Notes: generated by a model from the sequence alone, not told the origin. Shown: positions 34,806 to 43,954, counted from the first letter of the stretch. The stretch: DNA of 64,000 nt from Bog-473 sp963809825 (GCA_963809825.1 CAWELJ010000009.1:62001-126000), one strand, 5' to 3'. Translations and numbers: made by a program.

Positions 34806-35468
34806 CTACGAGAGTGGGCTACTGGCGATAACGAATCCCTGGGAGGTGGTTTCGTCCTCGAGTTCAGGTGCTCTGAGTACCGTGGCGTAGATCGTGAACC
34901 CTGATTCCTCCAGACAACCGGCAACCTCTTGCACGCTGTGCCGATAGCTGGTGAGCGGCAGGTGTGTGCCCTGCGCATCGGCTCGATATACCGGCTCACC
35001 CTCCGCCTGAAAAGCAAGTAGCAAATGGCCCCCCGGCATCAAAACCCTCGCCAGTTCACCGAACGCCTTGGCGAGCCGATCCGGAGGCGTGTAGATGATC
35101 GAGTACCAGCACACAGCACCAGCGAGCACACCCGTTTCGATCGGGAGTCCATCAAGTTGACCCTCTTCGAAACTGATTTGCGGATGTGCGGTCCGAGCGA
35201 CCGCGAGCATTGCCTGGGACACGTCCACGCCGACAACGTCGAGGCCGCGTTCCGCCATGAATGCCGCGGCTCGGCCTGGTCCGCAACCAACATCGGCGAC
35301 CCGAATGACCGTTTGCCTCTTGATCAGCTCGACGAAGGCCAGGAGCAGCGATCGGTCGAGCGGTCCCTCTGTCGCCGAGCTGATCTCCGTGCCTACGAAC
35401 TGGACATACCTAGCCGATGCTCTGTCGTAGACCGCTCGGGCAGTTGCTACATGGTCCTCGTCTGACAC
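34806..35468 (-). CDS. Class I SAM-dependent methyltransferase
   Basis: A 220-residue Rossmann methyltransferase. RVADVGCGPGRAAAFMAERG is motif I and VVGVDVSQAMLAVARTAHP motif II; AGAVCWYSIIYTPPDRLAKA motif IV and LARVLMPGGHLLLAFQAEGE motif V. The substrate cannot be told. It stands alone on the minus strand. Confidence 0.9.
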   Translation of the reverse strand: MSDEDHVATARAVYDRASARYVQFVGTEISSATEGPLDRSLLLAFVELIKRQTVIRVADVGCGPGRAAAFMAERGLDVVGVDVSQAMLAVARTAHPQISFEEGQLDGLPIETGVLAGAVCWYSIIYTPPDRLAKAFGELARVLMPGGHLLLAFQAEGEPVYRADAQGTHLPLTSYRHSVQEVAGCLEESGFTIYATVLRAPELEDETTSQGFVIASSPLS

Positions 35469-35523
35469 ACTCCAAGGCTACGTGTTGGATCTCCGACAAC
35501 ACGACTGAGTGACGGGTTGCTGT

Positions 35524-35553
35524 ACTGCCAGCGTCGCCGGCCTGTGGGGCACT
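35524..35553 (+). repeat. Island palindromic repeat (copy C)
   Basis: ACTGCCAGCGTCGCCGG followed by CCTGTGGGGCACT; TGCC pairs with GGCA. It lies between two minus-strand genes but still reads in the plus orientation. Confidence 0.6.
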
Positions 35554-35691
35554 CCGGCACGATGTGGATAGGGAGCCAAGGATCTCCGGATCGGCGCAAC
35601 AGGGTCTCGGTCGAGCACGCGACAAGGCAGTCGGCTTCCCAAAACCAGACTTGTTCAGAAGGAGCGCCGATGGGCGGGGACAGATCAGCGT

Positions 35692-36603
35692 CTAGAAGTA
35701 CCAGCCCGAAGGGATCCAGGGGACCGGGACGGCCATGCCGTCAACGAACAAGGACCCGCGTATCTGCGCCGTGAGACGCGCCTGATGGAGTACGTCGAAC
35801 GCCCACTGCTGGGCAGAGGTGAGCCCGTGGACCAGGATTGGCCCCTCAGAGCCGGCGAGGAACCGCCACAGGAGGACGGCGGCTGTCTGCTCGTCAGTTG
35901 CCCCCAGCATGACCAGTCGGTCCGGGTGCCAAAGCACCCACCCTCGCCCGGGGTCGCTGTCCACCACGTCAATGCGGCAACGCCCGTCACTCAGCGCGAA
36001 CGCCACGTCCTCGGTACGCGAACGGCCCAGCTGTGCCTCCACCTCGGCCACCAAATCGAAGTCCCCCTCATCGCCATCCCGACCGGGCAACGAGGGTGGG
36101 ATGGCCTGGCGGTCGGGTCGGCCTCCCATCTCTGCCGTCGGGTACATGGCCAGCCCGGCCAGGAAGTAGCGGCGCATGGCCCGGGGGTCGGGCGAGGACT
36201 GGATCATGCGCTGGGTGGCGCCGGCGGCGTAGCCCACAGCCGCCTGGAGGAGCCGCTCGCCCACTCCCCGGCTCTGGAACTCTGGGTGGACGAACAACAT
36301 GGACAGCCCCCAGAAGCTCCCCCGTCGGACAGACTCGGCAACGCCCACCACCTTCCGTTCCGAGACCGCCACCCAGGCTCCGGGCCCGTCGCGCTGCACG
36401 AAACGGGCATGGCCCACACGGCTGGCCTCCAACTGGGCGTCGCTCGGTGGGGTGCGCGGCGGGAGCTGACCCGCTTCCGCCTGCGCGGCATCGGCCGCTT
36501 CGACCACGGCCATCGCCGCTTCGACGTCGTCGAGGGCCATGGGTCGCAGGTCCCACCCCGCAGCCTCGCCGGTCGCGCCACGCTGGGATGTCACGCTATC
36601 CAT
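35692..36603 (-). CDS. GNAT-family acetyltransferase, two-domain
   Basis: A 303-residue protein started at ATG 36603. The first half is a GNAT domain: MALDDVEAAMAVVEAADAAQ, AWVAVSERKVVGVAESVRRG, LFVHPEFQSRGVGERLLQAA (acetyl-CoA loop QSRGVG). The second half (residues 170-300) is degenerate but has ILVHGLTSAQQWAFDVLHQA, which resembles a second GNAT-like fold. Substrate unknown. Confidence 0.82.
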   Translation of the reverse strand: MDSVTSQRGATGEAAGWDLRPMALDDVEAAMAVVEAADAAQAEAGQLPPRTPPSDAQLEASRVGHARFVQRDGPGAWVAVSERKVVGVAESVRRGSFWGLSMLFVHPEFQSRGVGERLLQAAVGYAAGATQRMIQSSPDPRAMRRYFLAGLAMYPTAEMGGRPDRQAIPPSLPGRDGDEGDFDLVAEVEAQLGRSRTEDVAFALSDGRCRIDVVDSDPGRGWVLWHPDRLVMLGATDEQTAAVLLWRFLAGSEGPILVHGLTSAQQWAFDVLHQARLTAQIRGSLFVDGMAVPVPWIPSGWYF

Positions 36604-36752
36604 GGCCCCATGCTGGCACGCCGTCCATCCGGCCTGCCTTGCGTCCCCGCCCAAGACTTGCCGACGAGCTACCTCGGTCACATGGCTTCAACGTCAGTCA
36701 CCACCGCGTCAATACCCTGCTCGGATCTCCGGCGACGCTGACATCGGTTGAG

Positions 36753-36782
36753 AGTGCCCCCTACCGCCCCGGAATAGTGTCA
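36753..36782 (+). repeat. Possible island palindromic repeat (copy D)
   Basis: AGTGCCCCCTACCGCCCCGG with a weak 3' side; a diverged member in the gap upstream of the GNAT gene. Confidence 0.35.
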
Positions 36783-36808
36783 TGTGCCGCTCACCGCCGG
36801 TCCCGGGG

Positions 36809-37630
36809 CTACCCCAGCCGAGTCGCGGTGATCAGGACGGTCTCGAAGTTCATGACGAACGAACCGCCCTGGTCGTCGATGGCCGCGCCGATGGCTTCGA
36901 ACAGGCGCTCTCGGACCGCTGGTTCGAGAGCGGCGTGGTCGCTCCGTGAGACAAGCTGGTCCAGCCACTCATCCCGCTGGTAGGCCCGCGTCCATGGGAA
37001 CCACTTCTCTGTCGGCGCACCGAAGTCGGGCACCGCTGACACGGCGTCGATCTCCGGGCCGAGGCCGGACTTCACGTCGGATGACCGATCGGCCGCGTAC
37101 CCCCGGAACAGACGATGACCGCCGGGCGGCACGACTCTCGCGTACGCCTCCTCGAGAGCATCGGCCAGATCATCGGGCTGACACCCCGCGTTCCAGATCA
37201 GACAGAGCTTGCCGCCCGGCCGCAGCACAGAGGCCGCCTTCGCGGTAGCGACAGGGAGGTCGAGCCAGTGCCAAGCCTGCGCCGAGGTCACCCGGTCGAA
37301 AGTGCGACCAGCAGAGTCCCAGGCTTCGAAAGCAGCAATCTCTACTTCGACCCCATGACCGCGGGCGATATCCGCCATTCGGGGGGCGAGTTCCACCCCC
37401 AGCACCTTGGCGCCGCGCTGGGCCATCTGCCTTGAAGCGATCCCGGTGCCACAACCCACGTCGAGAACGTCCAGGCCCGCAGGCACTGGACCGAGTAGCT
37501 CATCGATCACCGCATCGGGATAGGTCGGCCGGAACCGGTCGTAGGCTTCGGCTTGCTGGTCGAACAACCTCGAACGTTCCAGGGCCAGGGGTCGAGCGGC
37601 CAGACGGTCGCGTTCCTCGCTGGCATCCAC
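36809..37630 (-). CDS. Class I SAM-dependent methyltransferase
   Basis: A 273-residue protein with FDQQAEAYDRFRPTYPDAVI before motif I (LDVLDVGCGTGIASRQMAQR), then GVELAPRMADIARGHGVEVE and ITSAQAWHWLDLPVATAKAA-like motif IV (VTSAQAWHWLDLP). The FRPTYP/AWHW pattern is that of a large bacterial methyltransferase-11 branch. Substrate unknown. Only 43 bases, filled by repeat copy E, separate it from the next gene upstream on the plus map. Confidence 0.88.
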   Translation of the reverse strand: MDASEERDRLAARPLALERSRLFDQQAEAYDRFRPTYPDAVIDELLGPVPAGLDVLDVGCGTGIASRQMAQRGAKVLGVELAPRMADIARGHGVEVEIAAFEAWDSAGRTFDRVTSAQAWHWLDLPVATAKAASVLRPGGKLCLIWNAGCQPDDLADALEEAYARVVPPGGHRLFRGYAADRSSDVKSGLGPEIDAVSAVPDFGAPTEKWFPWTRAYQRDEWLDQLVSRSDHAALEPAVRERLFEAIGAAIDDQGGSFVMNFETVLITATRLG

Positions 37631-37640
37631 AGACGCCAGC

Positions 37641-37670
37641 CTGCCCCAGATCGCACCGGGACCAGGGCAG
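37641..37670 (+). repeat. Island palindromic repeat (copy E)
   Basis: Perfect 6-bp arms CTGCCC and GGGCAG around CAGATCGCACCGGGACCA. It occupies almost the entire 43-base gap between two minus-strand genes. Confidence 0.75.
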
Positions 37671-37673
37671 TCT

Positions 37674-38234
37674 TTAGCTGGTCACCCGGTAGTGGAGGTG
37701 GACCACACCGTTGCCAAATCGTCCCTCATGGAGTAAATCAAGTCGGGTGCGGACCTTGCTCGGAAGAGCCTGCTTCCCACCTCCCACCAAGATCGGATTG
37801 AGAAATAGATGAACCTCGTCGATCAAGTTGGCCCGAAACGCGAGTGCGGCGACCTCGGCACCACCAATGGCCAGGTCGTCTCTCGCTGACCCCTTCATCT
37901 GCCGGATCATCTCGGTGTCGAAAGTGGCCTCGATCCTGGTTCTTGCGCTGGATGCCATTTCCAAAGTTCTAGAGAAGACGACCTTCTCGGCCCCTCGCCA
38001 GATCTCGGTGTAGTCCCGGAAGATTGCGGACTGATCGTCGCCGGTGGCCGCCGTCTCCCAGAACACCATGGTCTCGTACATGCGTCGGCCGTAGAGGTAG
38101 GTCCCAATCGGCCGCATGAGGTCGTTCACGAAGGCGTGCACCTCTTCGTCTGGGGCCGCCCAGTCAAAATGGCCGTCCGCGTCCTCCACAAAGCCATCGA
38201 GAGATGTGATCGCTGAATAGATCAGTTTGCCCAT
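37674..38234 (-). CDS. RibD C-terminal/DHFR-like reductase
   Basis: A 186-residue NADPH-reductase-fold protein: LIYSAITSLDGFVEDADGHF, YLYGRRMYETMVFWETAA, KVVFSRTLEMA, DDLAIGGAEVAALAFRANLI and LNPILVGGGKQALP. These match the stand-alone RibD-C family, mostly of unknown substrate. It is clearly related to the gene at 39409 (GDFDW/GHFDW, GRRLYETM). Confidence 0.88.
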   Translation of the reverse strand: MGKLIYSAITSLDGFVEDADGHFDWAAPDEEVHAFVNDLMRPIGTYLYGRRMYETMVFWETAATGDDQSAIFRDYTEIWRGAEKVVFSRTLEMASSARTRIEATFDTEMIRQMKGSARDDLAIGGAEVAALAFRANLIDEVHLFLNPILVGGGKQALPSKVRTRLDLLHEGRFGNGVVHLHYRVTS

Positions 38235-38296
38235 GGCCCGGACGCAACTCCTAAGTTCGGATCTTGGACCTCATCCTGGCACCTGAGAACCACCGA

Positions 38297-38327
38297 CTGG
38301 CCCAGTGCGCCGGCCCTGGAATGCCAC
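38297..38327 (+). repeat. Island palindromic repeat (copy F)
   Basis: CTGGCCCAGTGCGCCGGCCC then TGGAATGCCA. TGGC pairs with GCCA, a compensated change from TGCC/GGCA. Confidence 0.7.
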
Positions 38328-38462
38328 CCAGCGGCCCTTCAGGCATAGGCGGGCCTCGCCCGAGGGACCTGCCCGCCGGGAGCGGCCGTGGGTGCGCGTT
38401 CGTCCGACTAGACGATCTCGTGCGATCCTGCGAGTTCGAGAATCGATCATCAGGAGGCAGCC

Positions 38463-39119
38463 ATGTCCGAGGTCCGTGTCCACAACTTCTCGATCTCCCT
38501 AGATGGGTTCGGGACCGGCGCCGGCATCAGGTTCGAGGCCCCGTTCGGTCACGCCGGGGACCGCCTGCACGAGTGGATGTTCGCCACCCGATTCTGGCGC
38601 TCGATGGTCGGCGAGCCCGGCGGCACCTCGGGTGTCGACCACTCGTTCGCCGAACGCCATGGCCTCGGCATCGGTGCCGAGGTCATGGGCCGGGGCAAGT
38701 TCGGTGTGCAGACCGGCCCGTGGACCGATGTCGGATCTGACGACGAGTGGCGCGGCTGGTGGGGGCCGAACCCGCCGTTTCACACGCCGGTGTTCGTACT
38801 CACTCATCACCCGCGCCCGTCGATCGAGATGGAGGGCGGCACCGTGTTCCACTTCGTCGACGCCAGCCCGCAGGAAGCGCTCAACCTCGCCCGGGAGGCC
38901 GCCGGGGACCTCGACGTGCGCATCGGCGGTGGCCCGACGGTCGTCCGCGACTTCCTCGCCGCCGACCTCATCGACACGCTCCATGTTGTGCAGGTGCCGA
39001 TCCTGCTCGGCCGTGGCGTTCGCTTGTGGGACGGCGTCGGGAGCGTCGAGGAGCGCTACGACATCGAGGCGGTCTCGTCACCGAGCGGCGTCACCCACTT
39101 AACCTTCACGCGTCGATAA
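38463..39119 (+). CDS. RibD C-terminal/DHFR-like reductase, larger form
   Basis: A 218-residue member with VRVHNFSISLDGFGTGAGIR, VMGRGKFGVQTGPWTDVGSD, FVLTHHPRPSIEMEGGTVFH and DVRIGGGPTVVRDFLAADLI, RGVRLWDGV. This is the branch with an insert after the second strand. ATG 38463 follows AGGAGG. It is divergent from the 37674 gene. Confidence 0.87.
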   Translation: MSEVRVHNFSISLDGFGTGAGIRFEAPFGHAGDRLHEWMFATRFWRSMVGEPGGTSGVDHSFAERHGLGIGAEVMGRGKFGVQTGPWTDVGSDDEWRGWWGPNPPFHTPVFVLTHHPRPSIEMEGGTVFHFVDASPQEALNLAREAAGDLDVRIGGGPTVVRDFLAADLIDTLHVVQVPILLGRGVRLWDGVGSVEERYDIEAVSSPSGVTHLTFTRR

Positions 39120-39408
39120 CCGATCCTGGCGAACCTCCTGCGAGGAAGAGGAAGTCCCCCCTTCAGAGCCTGATCGACGAGCGACACGTCACGCTCTCGG
39201 AGGGCGGGCAGACGGCCCGCCGACCCGGACGGTGACATTTCGGATCGCCAGGTTGGCCCTTTACCAGCCGATATCGGTTGGACAAGAGGCGGGGTGGTAC
39301 GCCGCGAAAGCGCCGGACTGCCGCGCACCTGTCGCGAGATCGCCGAGCGATGAGTGCTGCGGCATCCTGTGGTCGTACTGTCGAACCCGCGACCAAGGAG
39401 GAACTTTG

Positions 39409-39972
39409 ATGCGCAGCGTGACCTATTCGATGGGTATCTCACTTGACGGCTACATCGCTGGGCCGCATGGCGATTTCGACTGGACGGAGCCCGACGACGA
39501 CGTCTTTCGCTTCGTCACAGACGAGATCCGAGAGGTGGGGGTCCACCTGTTGGGTCGGCGGCTCTACGAGACGATGCTGTACTGGGAGACCGCCGACCAG
39601 GATCCGTCGCTCGACGATTCAATGCTCGAGTGGGCCGCAATCTGGAAGCCACTCCCAAAGGTGGTGTTCTCCACCACGCTGTCAACGGTGCAGGGCAGTG
39701 CCCGCCTGGCCTCTGGCGGCCTGGCGGAGGAGATCGAGCGGTTGCGAGCCGAGGCGGGAGAGGGCAACATCGCGATCGGCGGCGCAACTCTCGCCGCCGA
39801 GGCGGCCGCGTTGGGTCTGATCGACGAGTACCGGGCCAGGGTCTATCCGGTGTTGGTTGGCAGTGGCATTCCGTTCTTTCCCCAGTGCGAGCGCCAGGTG
39901 AATCTCGAACTCGTGGAGACCCACACATTCAGCTCGAAAGTCATCTTCCTCCGCTACCGCGTGGCGCGCTAG
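39409..39972 (+). CDS. RibD C-terminal/DHFR-like reductase
   Basis: A 187-residue paralogue of the 37674 gene: VTYSMGISLDGYIAGPHGDF, VHLLGRRLYETMLYWETADQ, NIAIGGATLAAEAAALGLID, YPVLVGSGIPFFP. The ATG at 39409 has AAGGAGG eight bases before it. Third member of a run of three such genes. Cofactor NADPH is inferred from the family. Confidence 0.88.
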   Translation: MRSVTYSMGISLDGYIAGPHGDFDWTEPDDDVFRFVTDEIREVGVHLLGRRLYETMLYWETADQDPSLDDSMLEWAAIWKPLPKVVFSTTLSTVQGSARLASGGLAEEIERLRAEAGEGNIAIGGATLAAEAAALGLIDEYRARVYPVLVGSGIPFFPQCERQVNLELVETHTFSSKVIFLRYRVAR

Positions 39973-40017
39973 CCGGCTCATGTGCCGAACCCCTGGCCCC
40001 AACTAGCACGAGGCGAA

Positions 40018-40656
40018 CTAGGAGGTTCGGCTCCCGCACTTCGCAAGTGCACTTTGGTCGAGTAATGCAAGCTCTACGGCCCCCGCTGGTGTGGGGTGAA
40101 TCAGAATTGGCTCGGGCAGGAGATACCTCCTCTGGCTGCTTGCATGGCGACTCAAGAAACGACTCCAGTCGGCCACCTTGTACTTCCTGGGGTCCCGTGC
40201 AGCGAGAGCCCTGATGTCAGCGTTGATTCTCGTTGCGATTGGCCTGTGGCCGAGGGTATCTGCGGCGGGGTTGACGGTGGTCAAGACAACACACGGTGTG
40301 CTTCTTGTTATGCGAATCAGCTTGTCCCAACTCGATATCCAGTTGGGGTGCATGCCGCCTTGCAGCGCATCGTTCGTCCCCAGATTCTCGACCACGGCGT
40401 AAGGATGAAATCTCAACGCCGATTCAAGCGCTGGCAAGCCTTGGTTGATGCGAATCCCGATCACGGCCAGAACCTCAACGTCATAACTCGGATCGAGAAG
40501 TTGATGTATCGCAGATGTGCCGAGAACCGTAATCGAGTCCCCCTCGAACACGACGCTCGGTTTGCTCGCACCCGGGCTGCCGCCCGCCAAGACGATTACC
40601 GCGAAAGCAAGGAAGAATCTCACACGCTGGGCATCGTAATCTCGGCGTGACTCCAC
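40018..40656 (-). CDS. Secreted SGNH/GDSL-like hydrolase
   Basis: A 212-residue exported protein. An N-terminal signal (RVRFFLAFAVIVLAGGSPGA) precedes SVVFEGDSITVLGTS (GDS block I), VVENLGTNDALQGG (GTND block III) and ILIHPTPAGAVELA (His of block V). The GTG at 40656 is tentative; 40623 is possible. It may deacylate a cell-surface polymer. Repeat copy G lies just upstream. Confidence 0.75.
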   Translation of the reverse strand: MESRRDYDAQRVRFFLAFAVIVLAGGSPGASKPSVVFEGDSITVLGTSAIHQLLDPSYDVEVLAVIGIRINQGLPALESALRFHPYAVVENLGTNDALQGGMHPNWISSWDKLIRITRSTPCVVLTTVNPAADTLGHRPIATRINADIRALAARDPRKYKVADWSRFLSRHASSQRRYLLPEPILIHPTPAGAVELALLDQSALAKCGSRTS

Positions 40657-40664
40657 CCCCGACC

Positions 40665-40691
40665 CTGCCCCAGACAAGCCGGACTTCGGGC
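40665..40691 (+). repeat. Possible island palindromic repeat (copy G)
   Basis: CTGCCCCAGACAAGCCGGAC ending in GGGC; the GCCC/GGGC arms are short. Confidence 0.45.
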
Positions 40692-41014
40692 TACCCCTGA
40701 ACGATAGATGCAAGTGGCTTCGTGGGTACCAGGAGTGACACCGGTTGGCGCGGGGTTGACCGTGATCCGCCGCAGCGGTCAGGGCGGGCCGCTGGACAGG
40801 ATGGTGGCGCGCACCAGGCCGCGGGCCTCGCGTAGGGCGGCGTGAGTCCGTCCGACGACGGTGAAGGCGGGGGAGCCCGTTTAGCGGAGAGGGAGACGGA
40901 GACGTAGACGTAGACGTCGACCTCGGCAGCGGCACGAGGGGGTGGGTAGCGTGGGTTCCGCCAGGCTCGGTTGGGCCAGCACGGTTGACGTCGCTTGCAG
41001 GGGAGGACACCGCC
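40692..41014. other. Gene-free region upstream of the TrpB2 gene with a hexamer tract
   Basis: No supported gene. A tandem hexamer tract (GAGACG twice, TAGACG twice) lies at 40893-40916. The segment 40780-40870 on the minus strand reads like the C-terminal tail of a lost gene but is too short to name. A GGGGAGG ribosome site for the next gene is at 41000. Confidence 0.5.
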
Positions 41015-42388
41015 ATGGATGAGTCGGTACGCCAGCACAAGTTCGTGCTCGAAGAGTCCGAGATGCCGACCACCTGGTACAACCTCGTCCCCGACCTGCC
41101 GAGCCCGCCGCCGCCGGCCCTGCATCCCGGGACGCTCGAGCCGGCGGGCCCCGACGACTTCGCCCCACTGTTCCCGATGGATCTCATCCTCCAGGAGGTC
41201 TCGATGGACCGGTTCATCGAGATCCCGGGCGCCGTCCTCGACGTCTACCGGCAGTGGCGGCCGAGCCCGCTCTACCGAGCCCACCGCCTCGAGCGGGCCC
41301 TCGACACCCCGGCGCGCATCTACTACAAGTACGAGGGAGTCAGCCCGGCAGGCAGCCACAAGCCCAATACTGCGGTGCCCCAGGCCTACTACAACGCGAA
41401 GGCGGGGGTACGGAAGCTCACCACGGAGACCGGGGCCGGGCAGTGGGGCTCGGCACTGGCTCTTGCGTGCGCGCTGTTCGGCCTCGAATGCGAGGTGTGG
41501 CAGGTGGGAGCGAGCTACGACCAGAAGCCGTACCGGCGGCTGATGATGGAGACGTTCGGCGCCACGGTCCACCGGTCCCCGTCAGAGTTGACCCAGGCGG
41601 GCCGCACCTACCTGGCGGAGAACCCGCACCACCCGGGCTCCCTCGGGATCGCCATCTCCGAGGCCGTCGAAGTTGCGGCCCAGGACCCTGAGATCCGCTA
41701 TGCGCTGGGCAGCGTGCTCAACCATGTACTGCTCCATCAGACGATCATCGGGGAAGAGGCCCTGCTCCAGCTGGCCAAGGCCGGTGAGTCAGCACCCGAC
41801 GTGATCGTCGGGTGCACCGGCGGGGGCTCGAACTTCGCGGGACTGTCCTTCCCGTTCTTGCGCGAGAAGCTGGCCGGAAAGATGGCGCCGACCATTCTGG
41901 CGGTGGAGCCGGCGTCATGCCCGTCCCTCACCCGTGGCGTCTACGCGTACGACTTCGGTGACTCGGCCGGCATGACCCCTTTGATCAAGATGCACACGCT
42001 GGGTCACGACTTCGTGCCTGATCCGATTCATGCGGGCGGGCTGCGCTACCACGGCATGTCACCCCTGCTGAGCCACGTCTACGAGCTCGGCCTGATTGAG
42101 GCGATGGCCCTCCCGCAGACCGAATGCTTCGCGGCCGGCATCGAGTTCGCCCGGAACGAAGGCATCGTGCCCGCGCCAGAGCCGACGCATGCCGTCGCCG
42201 CGGCCGTCCGCGAGGCCATCCGGGCCAAGGAGACCGGCGAGGAGAAGGTGATCCTCACCGCCCTGTGCGGGCATGGCCACTTCGACTTGGCGGCGTACGA
42301 CGACTACCTGAACGGCCGGATGGCGGACGAAGACGTCACCGACGAACGGCTCGCCGCCGGGCTGGCGACGATGCCCAAGGTGGGCTGA
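41015..42388 (+). CDS. TrpB2-type tryptophan synthase beta chain
   Basis: A 457-residue PLP enzyme of the TrpB2 branch. GVSPAGSHKPNTAVPQAYYN holds the PLP Lys, TTETGAGQWGSALALACALF the substrate loop, and VIVGCTGGGSNFAGLSFPFL the phosphate cradle; ALCGHGHFDLAAYDDYL ends it. TrpB2 usually occurs without TrpA, condensing indole and serine, perhaps in indole salvage. No other trp gene is nearby, which supports a stand-alone role. It starts at ATG 41015. Confidence 0.92.
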   Translation: MDESVRQHKFVLEESEMPTTWYNLVPDLPSPPPPALHPGTLEPAGPDDFAPLFPMDLILQEVSMDRFIEIPGAVLDVYRQWRPSPLYRAHRLERALDTPARIYYKYEGVSPAGSHKPNTAVPQAYYNAKAGVRKLTTETGAGQWGSALALACALFGLECEVWQVGASYDQKPYRRLMMETFGATVHRSPSELTQAGRTYLAENPHHPGSLGIAISEAVEVAAQDPEIRYALGSVLNHVLLHQTIIGEEALLQLAKAGESAPDVIVGCTGGGSNFAGLSFPFLREKLAGKMAPTILAVEPASCPSLTRGVYAYDFGDSAGMTPLIKMHTLGHDFVPDPIHAGGLRYHGMSPLLSHVYELGLIEAMALPQTECFAAGIEFARNEGIVPAPEPTHAVAAAVREAIRAKETGEEKVILTALCGHGHFDLAAYDDYLNGRMADEDVTDERLAAGLATMPKVG

Positions 42389-42473
42389 GTCGGCCTCGCT
42401 ACCCGTCACGGTGCTCCCAACCCGGTGGTCAGGGCGTCACACAATCGAGCTCCACCAGACCAAGAGGAGCGCG

Positions 42474-42956
42474 ATGCATCCTTCCCGGGATACTGCTCGT
42501 GGTCTCCGGTGGCCTCTTGTCCCTGCGCGAGACCGCCGTCAGATCCATGCATTTTCCGTACGGCTTCTGGTTGGGCCTACGGGCAGTCCTTCGCTGTGGC
42601 CCGTGGGCCTGGGCGTCGGCGGCACATTCTTTCCTCCTGCTCTTTGCCGTCGTGTTCCTTGCCACCGGCGCACGGTCCTGCTGCTGCGTGCAGAACTGGA
42701 CGTCCGTGCGTGTCGATGGGTGGGTCGTGTAGCCGCCGGCGCGGTGGTTCTCCTCGTCATCGACCTGGCGAGCACCCTGGTTTGGGCGGTGAATCTGTCG
42801 CCGCAAGCACCGGGATTCTTGCTCTGGAGCCATCAAGGCGTGCTGGGTACATCGCTCTTGTCGGTGTTCGTCGTCGCCGTTCTCGTAATGACGTCAGCCG
42901 TTGCCCTCGTGAGCACGGCATGCATGCGGCTGCAGGCGCACGGAGACCCCGGGTAA
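42474..42956 (+). pseudogene. Small multi-pass membrane protein, frame-disrupted
   Basis: ATG 42474 follows AAGAGGAG, but within about 15 bases the hydrophobic frame becomes ILPGILLVVSGGLLSLRETA, then HSFLLLFAVVFLATGARSCC, and near 42690 it changes again to AAGAVVLLVIDLASTLVWAV and LLSVFVVAVLVMTSAVALVS, ending at 42956. Joining the frames gives about 160 residues with four membrane helices. The two shifts lie in G/C runs. No family recognised. Confidence 0.5.
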
Positions 42957-42998
42957 CCCCTGCGAAATCGGGTGTACACCCTTTACTACTGTGGCCCC

Positions 42999-43265
42999 AT
43001 GAGCAGTCCGCGAGTGCCCGGTGGGGTCGTACACAAGCTTCCAGGAGACCTGCGCCAGGCGCTGATCGCCAACCCCACAGCGCTCCACGCCTGGACGGAT
43101 ATCACACCTCTGGCCCGCAACGAGTTCATCTGCTGGGTCGAGGATGCCAAGCAGGAGATGACCCGAGAACGCCGCATCCGCCGGACCCGGGAGGAGCTGG
43201 AAGAAGGCCAACGGCGGCCCTGCTGCTGGCCGGGGTGCGCGCACCGCGAGCGCACCGGCAGGTAG
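42999..43265 (+). CDS. YdeI/OmpD-associated-like small protein
   Basis: An 88-residue protein with VVHKLPGDLRQALIANPTAL, TPLARNEFICWVEDAKQEMT, RERRIRRTREELEEGQRRPC and CWPGCAHR. This is the C-terminal YdeI/OmpD-associated family signature (bacteriocin-protection YdeI-like). The ATG at 42999 is used; an upstream GTG at 42972 is possible. Exact function unknown. Confidence 0.82.
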   Translation: MSSPRVPGGVVHKLPGDLRQALIANPTALHAWTDITPLARNEFICWVEDAKQEMTRERRIRRTREELEEGQRRPCCWPGCAHRERTGR

Positions 43266-43327
43266 CAGTCGGCGGGATCCTCCCTGTCACCATTACGGGG
43301 GCACTTCGGCGCGCTGGGCAGCGTGAT

Positions 43328-43954
43328 TCATCGGTCGCCCAGCGATTCTCGTGCCTCCCGTATGGCGTAATACAGCAACACGTACCCGGTCAGAGGGTCG
43401 GCCCACCACCATCCGGTTACGGCGTTCAGGACCAGGCCGACGAGCACTGCGGTGGCGAGGATGCCATCGATCAGGGTGATGCGACCCTCGGCTTGGAGGA
43501 CCGGATTACCCAAGGCGCGGCCCGTCTTGGCTTTGCCAAACGCGAGTCCGAACATCACCACGGCGGTCAGAGATGTCCATGCGATGCCGAGCGGGCTGTG
43601 ATGGGGATGGAACCCAACGACGAGAACAAGGGTGCTCTGGATGCCGAGGTAGATGGCCAATGTGACAAAGCCGACCCCGATGAGACGCATGGCGCGGTGT
43701 TGTCGCTCGACGCTCACATCGGCCAGCTCCCACAAGACAATGGTCGAGGCACCTATTTCGATCAGGCTGTCGAGACCGAACCCTGCGAGAGCGACAGATC
43801 GGGCCTGGATCGCGGCATAGGCGAGCACGACGACGCCAACCACATTCCAACCGAGCGTGGCCCCTTCGAGCTTGCGACCGCGGTCGAGGAGCTGTTCCCG
43901 ACTCTTGCCTCCGGTGGACTCACGCACCCGCTCAGTGTCCCAGATCGCCCCCAT
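43328..43954 (-). CDS. Cation-efflux-like (CDF) membrane protein
   Basis: A 208-residue protein with about five membrane helices (LGWNVVGVVVLAYAAIQARS, FVTLAIYLGIQSTLVLVVGF, IAWTSLTAVVMFGLAFGKAK, ATAVLVGLVLNAVTGWWW). GFGLDSLIEIGAS and RITLIDGILATAVL are in the place of the CDF metal-site helices (D-x3-E; D-x4). It lacks the C-terminal cytoplasmic domain of classical CDFs, as in the short cation-transporter branch. Confidence 0.78.
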   Translation of the reverse strand: MGAIWDTERVRESTGGKSREQLLDRGRKLEGATLGWNVVGVVVLAYAAIQARSVALAGFGLDSLIEIGASTIVLWELADVSVERQHRAMRLIGVGFVTLAIYLGIQSTLVLVVGFHPHHSPLGIAWTSLTAVVMFGLAFGKAKTGRALGNPVLQAEGRITLIDGILATAVLVGLVLNAVTGWWWADPLTGYVLLYYAIREARESLGDR

